Assembly: GCF_003815015.1 (NCBI RefSeq)
Contig: NZ_RKRE01000001.1
Location: forward strand, 566,460-630,459
Length of the DNA stretch: 64,000 nucleotides
Source: Thermodesulfitimonas autotrophica
Lineage (GTDB): Bacteria; Bacillota; Desulfotomaculia; Desulfotomaculales; Ammonificaceae
Direction: 5' to 3'
The position numbers and the translations under genes are program-made. Shown piece by piece: positions 57,585 to 64,000 of the stretch. Positions within the stretch are counted from its first letter, which is position 1. Every line of letters starts with the position of its first letter. The notes beneath the pieces were generated by a model. It saw only the letters and a list, made by a program, of their open reading frames with translations. It made no database searches and had not been told where the DNA came from.

Positions 57585-59938
57585 AGCGCCCTCCCTAAAG
57601 AAACCGGTCCCAACTTCCGCAGGCTCTTATCCATCTCTGCAATCGCTTTCGCCAGTTCGCGCCACATCGGCACGCCGATGTATTCCCACTTGAGCCGTCC
57701 TTCAAAGCCCATTTGGCGCATTACCGCGCTCAAGAGCGCCACCCTTTTAGCGGTCATATAGTTGCCCGCACCGTGGTGGCAGTTCTTTGGTGGGCAGCCG
57801 GCAATAATGATCCCGTCCACCCCGCGCCGGTAAATCTCGAGCAACAACCCGGCGCTCACCGAAGAAGAGCAGCGGATCCGGATGCTCCGGAAGTTCTGGT
57901 GCGGAATCTTGTGGCCGTAAACGCCCATGAGATCAGCCGATGCGTAAGAGCACCAGTAGCAGAGGAGTCCTAAAATCTTGGGGTCACCGTCCGGCACGCT
58001 CCCAAAAGCCACCTCCACCTGCCGGAGGATCTGCTCGTCCGCGAAATTCCGGAGCCGGATGGCCCCGCTCGGGCAGACGGAGGCGCAGAGCCCGCATCCC
58101 TGACAGAAAGCCGGATCGACCGCCGCGCCGTTATCCGTAACCTTGATCGCCCCGTGCGGGCAGACCGCTTCGCAAATCCGGCAGCGGGAACAAGCGGCGG
58201 CATTCACCTCTGAAATAAACTTCGGCAACTCTTTTTCGCCCCTGGCCAGGTAGCCAAGCGCCTTAAACGCCGCAGCGCTCCCCTGCTCCACGCTCTCCTG
58301 GACCAGCTTCGGCCCCACCACCGCGCCGGCCACGTACACCCGGTCAATGTATGATTCGGTAGGCCGTAAGAGGCGCGGTTGGATTTCCAGCGGGTAACTG
58401 TACCTATCGGTCTTGAGTTTTAGCTTGTTAATTAGCTCGTTGCCTTCGGGAAGAAGGGCCTCTGCCAAAACCAGCAAATCGGCTTCGAGTTCCTGGGTTT
58501 CGCCGTTAGGACTCACCAGCTCAATTTTCAGGCCCGCTTCACTCTCCGTCACCCGGACAACTTCGCCGTTGATAAACTCGACGGAGTCCTGCGCTTCGTT
58601 GTAAAACTGCTCGAAGGCCCGCCCGTAGGTCCTGATGTCGCCGAAGTAAATCATCGTGACCTCAACATCGGGGCGCATGGCCAGCACCCGGTTGGCCTGC
58701 TTGACAGCGAAGCTACAACAGTTCCGGGAGCAGTAAGGCACGCCGACTTGGATTTCCTTGTTCTTAATCCGGGAAGCGCCGCAGAGCATGAAGACGATTC
58801 GCTCCGGCGGGCCTCCCGGACGGCTAAGGCGAGCCGCAATGAGTCTTTCCATCTCCATGCTCGAAAGGACGTTGGGTGAACCATAATTGAGGTGGGTAAG
58901 GGCGCTCAGGTCGTAGGATTTAAAACCGGTGGCGAGAATAACCGCGCCGAAGGTATCCTCTATGATCTCCGGCGCCGCTCCCAAATTGATGGCGCCCGTC
59001 GGGCAGACCTTCAGGCACTCGCCGCACCCGGTGCAGGCATCAGGTAAGAGCGTGTAGGTGTCGGGAATGGCCAGCCGGTACTCTTTGTCGATAGCCTTAC
59101 GCTTCTTGAGCCCGTACTCGTAACTATTATCAACCTCTACGGGGCAGACCGCCGCGCACTTGCCGCAGGCGACACACCGCTCCGGATCAACGAAGGCCGC
59201 TCCCTTTTTGATTCGCACCCGGAAGTTGCCGTTCTCCGGAATAATTTCTTCAACTTCGCTTGCGGTAAGGAGGGTGATGTTGGGGTGGAAGACCACCTTT
59301 CTTCCCTGAACCGGCGCCACGCAGTCGCTCACACACATCGCTGGCCAGCTCTCGCTCTGAGCCAGATAAGGAATTTGGCAGAAGTGCCCGCCCAAGTACG
59401 CCTTCTTTTCGACCAGCACCACGCGGGTCCCCGCCAGCGCAAGGTCGTAGGCTGCCTGCATCCCGGCGGGCCCGCCGCCGATAACGAGCCCTTTCGGGGC
59501 CAGCTTCACCGGAGGTGGCACCGGAAGGTTGGTGAGCAGCTTGGCGTGAGCCATCCGGAGCATATCGAGCGCTTTAAGGGTCAGGTTCCCGTCGTGGATC
59601 CACACGCACTGCTCGCGGATGTTGGCCACCTCGAACATGGCGCGGTCAAGGCCCATTTCCTTGAGCCACGCGGCAATCCGGTCCTCGTTGAAGGTGAGAG
59701 ACGAACGCTCGGAACAACCGGCGAAAAGGAGTCGCTCGCAGCCGCGGCAGGCTTCCTTCGCCTGCGCCATACCTTGAGCGCTACAAAGGCGGTCGGTGGT
59801 GAAAACCACGGCAACACCTGCCAGCTCTTGCGCCTTCTGCGATAGATAACCCGTATCGATTTTTTCGGCGATTTGGCCGCCGCAGGTGCAGATGAGGACG
59901 CCAATCTTTGGGACGGAGGAGGCTGTTTTCATCCGCAA
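57581..59938 (-). CDS. hdrA: HdrA-MvhD fusion, FAD-containing electron-bifurcating hub
   Basis: A 785-residue fusion. An N-terminal domain with cysteines (VLICTCGGQIAEK, DRLCSAQG) leads to a thioredoxin-reductase-like FAD region (VIGGGPAGMQAAYDLA, KKAYLGGHFCQ). Ferredoxin motifs CVACGKCAAVCPV, CTGCGECLKVCPT, CSRCRICEAVCPH and CQGCGLCASVCPS follow. From about residue 645 an MvhD domain begins (LCYWCSYASADLMG, IAGCPPKNCHHGAGNY), linking to the hydrogenase. In methanogens HdrA splits hydrogen electrons between ferredoxin and HdrBC. HdrB and HdrC are not encoded in this window, so the high-potential acceptor is unknown. Confidence 0.92.
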   Translation of the reverse strand: MRMKTASSVPKIGVLICTCGGQIAEKIDTGYLSQKAQELAGVAVVFTTDRLCSAQGMAQAKEACRGCERLLFAGCSERSSLTFNEDRIAAWLKEMGLDRAMFEVANIREQCVWIHDGNLTLKALDMLRMAHAKLLTNLPVPPPVKLAPKGLVIGGGPAGMQAAYDLALAGTRVVLVEKKAYLGGHFCQIPYLAQSESWPAMCVSDCVAPVQGRKVVFHPNITLLTASEVEEIIPENGNFRVRIKKGAAFVDPERCVACGKCAAVCPVEVDNSYEYGLKKRKAIDKEYRLAIPDTYTLLPDACTGCGECLKVCPTGAINLGAAPEIIEDTFGAVILATGFKSYDLSALTHLNYGSPNVLSSMEMERLIAARLSRPGGPPERIVFMLCGASRIKNKEIQVGVPYCSRNCCSFAVKQANRVLAMRPDVEVTMIYFGDIRTYGRAFEQFYNEAQDSVEFINGEVVRVTESEAGLKIELVSPNGETQELEADLLVLAEALLPEGNELINKLKLKTDRYSYPLEIQPRLLRPTESYIDRVYVAGAVVGPKLVQESVEQGSAAAFKALGYLARGEKELPKFISEVNAAACSRCRICEAVCPHGAIKVTDNGAAVDPAFCQGCGLCASVCPSGAIRLRNFADEQILRQVEVAFGSVPDGDPKILGLLCYWCSYASADLMGVYGHKIPHQNFRSIRIRCSSSVSAGLLLEIYRRGVDGIIIAGCPPKNCHHGAGNYMTAKRVALLSAVMRQMGFEGRLKWEYIGVPMWRELAKAIAEMDKSLRKLGPVSLGRAL

Positions 59939-60042
59939 CTCTCCTCATGACCTTTTTATTTATCATAAGTTTGTAATCCGGGAACGTCAAGAAGAAAAAG
60001 GTAAATTTAGGGACCGAGAACCAGGGCGCCGTAACCAGCAGC

Positions 60043-60591
60043 TTACTTTTCCCCGAACCGCTCGAGCCACGCCGCAAACCGGGCCACCTTTTCCGGCCCG
60101 AATTTTGCCAGGCTGCTTTTAATTTCTTCCGGTGTTTTCTCGCGGGTTAGCTGGCCCTTATCCTTAGAAAAAAACTTGTCGGCAAAACAGACGATCTCTT
60201 CCTCCAGCGTCACCGGCACCATGTCTCGCGCAGGGAGGGGAAGCCGCCGCGTTTCAATCTCCGCCCGCGTGATCCCTACCCCTACGTGCCGCTCGCAAAC
60301 CAGAGCGTGGCGCGGGAACCCCTCTTTTTCCAAGAGTTCCCGGCCGAGGTAGCCGTGGCAGATGTAAGGGTGGGAGCCGTAACAGCCGATCTCCGGGAAA
60401 CGGGTTAAGAAAATGCCGATGTCGTGCAGGAGCGCCGCTTCCGCAATGAATTTCAGGTCGGGGCCAAGGTATGCCACCCTTCTTGCCACCGCCAGCGCCT
60501 TCTGCGCCACCAGACGGCTGTGCGTTACCAAAATCGCGTAAAGCTCGGAATCCGGATCGTAATACTTCCGGATGACCGCTAGCGGGTCCAC
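60043..60591 (-). CDS. HD-domain phosphohydrolase
   Basis: A 182-residue HD-superfamily protein with AALLHDIGIF (HD pair) and downstream HGYLGRELLEKEG and CERHVGVGITR. The relatives are annotated HDIG/HD phosphohydrolases with mostly unknown nucleotide or phosphoester substrates. GTG 60591 follows GGAGGG and avoids an upstream extension that overlaps the neighbouring gene. It is 11 bases downstream of the TIGR04076 gene. Confidence 0.82.
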   Translation of the reverse strand: MDPLAVIRKYYDPDSELYAILVTHSRLVAQKALAVARRVAYLGPDLKFIAEAALLHDIGIFLTRFPEIGCYGSHPYICHGYLGRELLEKEGFPRHALVCERHVGVGITRAEIETRRLPLPARDMVPVTLEEEIVCFADKFFSKDKGQLTREKTPEEIKSSLAKFGPEKVARFAAWLERFGEK

Positions 60592-60602
60592 GCTGTTCCC
60601 TC

Positions 60603-60905
60603 CTACCGTAACGGCTCTACCCGGAAGACCACCGTGCCGCCACCCGTCAGGTCGCAGGGGTCGGGGCACTGCAGATAGGCGGCATCCCCCGCACGCGCCA
60701 GGCCCAGCGCCACCGGCGAGACGCCGCGGCTGAGGGCCACGTAATAAGGAAGGATTACCGCGAGCGCGTGCAGGCACAGAGGCTGCCGCGCCAGAAGCTT
60801 GAATCCCGCCGCAATCGTGAAGCTGTCGCCTTCCCGGTAAACCGGGCACCGGCCTTTCACCGCTACCACTGCTACTATGAGATCGCGTGCCTTTTGCGCT
60901 CCCAT
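60603..60905 (-). CDS. TIGR04076 family protein
   Basis: A 100-residue protein with the pattern of this uncharacterised family: VKGRCPVYREGDSFTI, a central CLHALAVILPYYVALSRG, and YLQCPDPCDLTGGGTVVF near the end. Conserved cysteines suggest metal or redox function, but none is established. It lies between the TlpA-like gene and the HD gene, probably in the same transcript. Confidence 0.8.
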   Translation of the reverse strand: MGAQKARDLIVAVVAVKGRCPVYREGDSFTIAAGFKLLARQPLCLHALAVILPYYVALSRGVSPVALGLARAGDAAYLQCPDPCDLTGGGTVVFRVEPLR

Positions 60906-60944
60906 GCCTGCCCCCCCGCACCCCGCCGCAACAATTTCGGGACC

Positions 60945-61457
60945 TTACTTACCAAGCGCAGCGGCCAACGCGTCGAATTCTTTGAGTTTTTGCTCGTTCC
61001 AGCCCACGCTCGTGTGCCGGATCAAGCCCGCCTTGTCGATCCAGACCGTATGGGGGATGCCCGCCACGCCGTAGGCAGCAGCAACCTCGCCGTGGCTGTC
61101 TACGAGCACCGGAAGAGAAAGACGCGCTTTTTCCAGAAACGCAGCTGTGGGGCCTTCTTCCTGCGTGACTAAAAAAACCGCGATCCCCTGTGCCCGCCAC
61201 TTTGACACGTACGGCTGCAACTGCAGCACTTCCTTCACACACCCGGGTCAGCCGGGGCTGAAGAAAAGCAAGACTACCGCCCGCCCCGCGAAATCGTCCG
61301 GGATATGGACCTCCTTCCCTTCCCCCGAAAGCGGTGCCGTAAAGGCCGGCGCCCGCTCACCGCGCGTCTCCGGCGGCCTGCCGGTAAAGCGGCAACCGCA
61401 AAGTCCTATTATTACCGCCACCGCTAACAGCACCGCCGCCGTTCTCTTTAGCTTCAT
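60945..61457 (-). CDS. TlpA-like thioredoxin-fold lipoprotein with predicted selenocysteine (UxxC)
   Basis: A 170-residue protein if the TGA at 61250-61248 is read as Sec. ATG 61457 opens a lipoprotein signal (MKLKRTAAVLLAVAVIIGLC, then the GC lipobox). The redox segment reads VVLLFFSPG-Sec-PGC, so Sec70 replaces the first Cys of the CxxC site and Cys73 is the partner. After it come clear TlpA/peroxiredoxin-like strands: FLVTQEEGPTAAF, LPVLVDSHGEVAAAYGVAG, the cis-Pro IPHTVWIDKAG. Both sides of the TGA are in one frame and are parts of one fold. It should act outside the membrane as a thiol-disulfide reductase. The frame is also continuous with the upstream membrane protein (see 61458-62378). 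Confidence 0.82.
61214..61250 (-). promoter_or_regulatory. candidate SECIS hairpin of the TlpA-like gene
   Basis: Hairpin GCTGC-AGTT-GCAGC at 61227-61214, with the loop 26-29 bases after the TGA. The small loop has G in its first two bases, and the distance fits bacterial SECIS elements. The stem is short. Confidence 0.6.
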
Positions 61458-62378
61458 CTCACCCGCCCCCCCAGCTCCATAGAGAATAGTGCCGCTACCC
61501 GCACCAGCACCGGGTTTTTCCCCTGACTCCTCCCCTGCCGCCCCGTTCCAGGTAAACCTGAGCGCTCCCACGGGGCAGGCCCGGGTGCACTCTAAGCACC
61601 GGAAGCAGTCGGGGTGGTTCGGGTTTTTATCGACCGGAACGCTAACCGGGCAGACTTCGCGGCAAAGGCCGCAACCGGTGCACCGCGAAACATCCCGCTC
61701 GAGCCGCCATAAGCTTACGCCGTTGCAAAGTCCGTAGAAGGCACCGAGAGGACAGGCAGTGCGGCAGAAAACGCGGTAGATGAAAGGCATCAACCCCAAA
61801 AAGATGGCGAGCACCGCCACCTTCCAAGCGAAGAGCCAGCCGGCAAGCGCCCGCAGCTCCGGTCGCGCCAGCACCAGCACCAGCCCGGCCTCGAGCGTGC
61901 CCGCCGGGCAGAGGTACTTGCAGAAGTAGGGTGCTCCCAACCCCGCTTCGCTCACCCACAAAACCGGTAACAGCACGGTCAAGAGTAACACTGCGTACTT
62001 TAAGAGTCCGCAGACGCCCGGGAGGCGCCGGCGTGCCCGCCTCCCGGCAAGCAACTCCTGGAGGAGACCGAAGGGGCAGAGCCAGCCGCAGAAAAGGCGC
62101 CCGGCCGCAAAGCCGGTTAGAAGCAAGAATCCGCCAACGTAGAGGCTAACCGCGCGGGTGGCCGCGAGGAAGCCCTGAAAAGCGCCGACCGGACAGGAAC
62201 AAAGGGCCGCCGGGCAGGAGTAGCAGTTAAGGAAAGGGACGCACAGAACCTTCACCGGTCCCCGATAAATAGTGGCCGCGAACAACCCCGGCCAGTAGCC
62301 GTTGGCCAAGATAAGCGCGGCCAACTGCAGGGAGCGGCGCCGGCGACCTAACTTGCTGCTGCGCAACGCACTACCCAA
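61458..62378 (-). CDS. polyferredoxin-like membrane protein (NapH/CcoG-like 4Fe-4S)
   Basis: About 307 residues with several membrane helices and CxxxCP motifs (CSCPVGAFQG, CGWLCPFGLLQ, CKYLCPAGTLE, CRTACPLGAFYG). Two ferredoxin motifs follow, CTGCGLCREVCPV and CFRCLECTRACPV. It likely moves electrons across or along the membrane to the thioredoxin-like lipoprotein. There is no stop before the lipoprotein start: the frame runs on in phase. A run of seven G at 61472-61466 lies 9 bases before that ATG, and one extra base there would make the gene end at TGA 61461, just before the ATG. So fusion, two genes or a sequencing slip are all possible. TTG 62378 overlaps the small upstream gene. Confidence 0.8.
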
Positions 62379-62529
62379 GGCCGATGCACTCCAAGCAGAT
62401 ACGCGCCGCCTTTTGCAGCAGCGTGAGCGCTTCCCCCCGCACCAAGCCCGCCACGAGCAAAAAAATGCCCAACAAGACGCCCGCCAGGGCCATCCCTCTG
62501 GCCTGCAAGCGTAAGGGAAACCGGTCCAC
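62371..62529 (-). CDS. CD1871A-family CxxC small membrane protein
   Basis: A 52-residue peptide: GTG 62529 behind AAGGGGGG, one hydrophobic helix (MALAGVLLGIFLLVAGLV), then RGEALTLLQKAARICLECIGLG. The C-terminal ICLECIG signature is that of the CD1871A family of CxxC membrane peptides found next to polyferredoxin and TlpA genes in clostridia. Its end overlaps the start of the polyferredoxin-like gene by eight bases. Confidence 0.8.
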   Translation of the reverse strand: MDRFPLRLQARGMALAGVLLGIFLLVAGLVRGEALTLLQKAARICLECIGLG

Positions 62530-62546
62530 TAATACCCCCCTTGACT

Positions 62547-62552
62547 ATCATA
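62547..62552 (-). promoter_or_regulatory. extended -10 promoter of the membrane redox operon
   Basis: On the reverse strand TGC-TATGAT, an extended -10 box, lies 18 bases before the GTG of the small CxxC gene. No clear -35. Confidence 0.4.
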
Positions 62553-62611
62553 GCACAAAACGCGGCGGCCGGGACAGCCGTTAACCCCCAAGCAAAGATT
62601 ATATTTATTTC

Positions 62612-62641
62612 TTGCTTTCAACCGAAAAATCAGCTTATAAT
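62612..62641 (+). promoter_or_regulatory. promoter of the YkgJ-type gene
   Basis: TTGCTT (62612-62617), an 18-base spacer and TATAAT (62636-62641), 100 bases before the start codon, in an AT-rich stretch. Confidence 0.55.
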
Positions 62642-62740
62642 TAAGTAGTTTTCTGAATAATTTTCTGAAAACTAATTCGCAAGGACGGCGCGGCCAAAGC
62701 CGTGGCCAGCCAAGAACCGCATAGAAAGCGAGGATGCTTT

Positions 62741-63499
62741 ATGGTCCTGACGAACGAACAACCAAGAACAATTATCACGCCGAGTGACAAGTTTCGTTTC
62801 ACCTGCCGTCCCGGTTTGAAATGCTTTAATTCTTGCTGCCGGAACGTCAACATCTTTCTTACCCCGGCCGACGTTTTCCGGATGAAGCGCCGGCTCAACA
62901 TGACTTCGACCGAGTTTTTAGAAAAGCACACGCTCCAGTTCGTCGCGCCCAACACGGGGTTGCCGGTGGTGCTCCTCAAGATGAGGGACGACGCGGAAAA
63001 AAGCTGCCCCTTCGTCACGCCGGAAGGCTGCTCCATTTATAGCGACCGGCCCTGGTCGTGCCGGCTTTACCCGCTCAGCTACAACAACGACGAAGATTAC
63101 TACGAAATCATCGCGGACCCGGCCGTGTGCCTCGGCTTCAACGAAGCGAAAGAGTGCTTCCTCGAAGACTGGCTGGCCGACCAGGGGGTGCTCTTCCAGC
63201 GGGAGATTGACCGCCTCTTCAACGACGCCCTGGCACGGTTAGAATTCCCGCGCGATAAGATTACGAACCCAAAGATCACCAGGATGATCTACCTTGCCGC
63301 CTACGATCTGGACGCGTTCCGCCGCTTCGTCTTCGAGAGCCGCTTTTTGCAAATTTTCGATATTTCCCCCGGCCTGGTGGAACGCATCAAGACCAACGAC
63401 GAAGAATTAGCGCGGCTCGCCCTTCAGTGGCTCAGGTTCGGGCTGGCAGACAAAAACGCGCTGCCGCTCCGGGATGAAATCTTCAACGTACCAACGTAA
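62741..63499 (+). CDS. YkgJ-family CxxxCC metal-binding protein
   Basis: A 252-residue protein with the cysteine pattern of the zinc/iron-chelating YkgJ family: FTCRPGLKCFNSCCRNVNIFL, then CPFVTPEGCSIYSDRPWSCRLYPL, and AVCLGF. It is longer than typical members through a helical C-terminal half. ATG 62741 is preferred over an upstream in-frame start. The function is unknown; the family may bind an iron-sulfur cluster or zinc. It has its own promoter and terminator. Confidence 0.85.
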   Translation: MVLTNEQPRTIITPSDKFRFTCRPGLKCFNSCCRNVNIFLTPADVFRMKRRLNMTSTEFLEKHTLQFVAPNTGLPVVLLKMRDDAEKSCPFVTPEGCSIYSDRPWSCRLYPLSYNNDEDYYEIIADPAVCLGFNEAKECFLEDWLADQGVLFQREIDRLFNDALARLEFPRDKITNPKITRMIYLAAYDLDAFRRFVFESRFLQIFDISPGLVERIKTNDEELARLALQWLRFGLADKNALPLRDEIFNVPT

Positions 63500-63527
63500 G
63501 ATTCGGTTTTGTACGCGTTTCGCTATC

Positions 63528-63552
63528 TGCCGCTGTGAGCGGCATTTTTTTT
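63528..63552 (+). terminator. terminator after the YkgJ-type gene
   Basis: TGCCGCT-GTG-AGCGGCA (63528-63544), followed by eight T. Confidence 0.9.
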
Positions 63553-63640
63553 GGGGGCGGGCCGCAGGAAAATTTTGCTCCGGGGCGAAATATCCCGAAA
63601 ATGAACCATAATAAGCGGAGAAATATGACGGAGGAATCTC

Positions 63641-64000
63641 ATGAAGACTTTGCGCGTCAAAGACGTTGACCGCTGCATCGGCTGCTACTCCTGCATGCTT
63701 GCCTGCGCCCGCCACGTCTTCCGGAGTCACTCCATCGTTAAGACGGCTATCTTAGTGCGAACGCGGGGCGGCCTGCAGAGCAAATGGGGGATCGAAATCT
63801 GCCGCGGCTGCACTGAGCCGGCGTGCGCCCAAGCCTGCCCCACCGGGGCGCTTACCCCCCGGCCGGGTGGCGGCGTGATTTTCAAAAAAGCGAAGTGCTC
63901 CCGGTGCGCCGCCTGTGTTGATGCCTGCATTGCGCGGGTAATCCGCCTTGACGATGAAAGCTACCCGATCATCTGTATCCAGTGCGGCAGTTGCGCTCGT
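63641..64000 (+). CDS. [4Fe-4S] ferredoxin-type electron-transfer subunit (cut by the window end)
   Basis: The first 120 codons of a gene that runs off the window. ATG 63641 follows GGAGG. It has the four-cluster ferredoxin layout of DmsB/HycB/AorB subunits: CIGCYSCMLACARH, CRGCTEPACAQACPTGAL, CSRCAACVDACIA and, at the edge, CIQCGSCA. Relatives accompany aldehyde:ferredoxin oxidoreductases or molybdopterin enzymes; the partner gene would be downstream and is not visible. Confidence 0.85.
   Translation, partial: MKTLRVKDVDRCIGCYSCMLACARHVFRSHSIVKTAILVRTRGGLQSKWGIEICRGCTEPACAQACPTGALTPRPGGGVIFKKAKCSRCAACVDACIARVIRLDDESYPIICIQCGSCAR

Noticed and set aside
60592-60921. N-terminal extension of the HD protein
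   Set aside because: Overlaps the TIGR04076 gene in another frame, is Gly/Arg-rich and lacks similarity; GTG 60591 has a good GGAGGG site.

Overview
The window looks like chromosome from a GC-rich, anaerobic, probably thermophilic Firmicute of the Desulfotomaculum/Ammonifex/Moorella type. This is inferred from many TTG and GTG starts behind strong GGAGG sites, sigma-A promoters, a CIRCE-controlled groESL, an NAD-linked selenocysteine formate dehydrogenase, Mvh hydrogenase with HdrA, and a nifH-I1-I2-D-K cluster. I cannot name the species. I see no rRNA, tRNA, CRISPR array or transposase.

Region 1 (1-29.7 kb) is a nitrogen island. In order it holds asparagine synthetase (reverse strand), an ANTAR antiterminator protein, PII, two ammonium transporters, a second PII, a C-terminally shortened NifB paralogue and a half-size TauE-like protein. 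Then come nifH-nifI1-nifI2-nifD-nifK-nifE-nifB-nifV and modABC, an amidotransferase and NAD synthetase, two different glutamine synthetases, and a glutamate synthase split over three genes. No nifN is present. At least five leaders (amt1, amt2, the short nifB paralogue, nifH twice, the first glnA) share one RNA design. A small hairpin GGGC-hexaloop-GCCC, with a purine at loop position 1 and G at position 4, shares its 3' arm with the 5' arm of an intrinsic terminator. This is the known target architecture of ANTAR proteins, and an ANTAR gene heads the island. The nifH leader carries two such attenuators in series.

Region 2 (29.7-41.6 kb) is housekeeping: acetolactate synthase small subunit, an amidotransferase, a lone receiver protein, thiE-thiC-thiL, the tsaE-tsaB-rimI-tsaD cluster for tRNA t6A, pabB, a propeller lipoprotein and fdhD.

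Region 3 (41.6-64 kb) is mostly energy metabolism. On the reverse strand are 5-formyl-THF cyclo-ligase, NuoE-like and NuoF-like subunits and a formate dehydrogenase interrupted by an in-frame UGA (Sec354) with a SECIS-like hairpin. groESL, a chemoreceptor, a CoA-disulfide-reductase-like enzyme and threonine synthase follow. Then come HdrA-MvhD, MvhG and MvhA, an HD protein, a TIGR04076 protein and a membrane redox module: a CD1871A-type peptide, a polyferredoxin-like membrane protein and a TlpA-like lipoprotein. The lipoprotein's CxxC site reads U-P-G-C through a second in-frame UGA. A YkgJ-type protein and a truncated ferredoxin gene close the window.

The two most interesting observations are the multi-leader ANTAR attenuation network over nitrogen fixation and assimilation, and the predicted selenocysteine TlpA-like lipoprotein. 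Both are read from sequence and untested.
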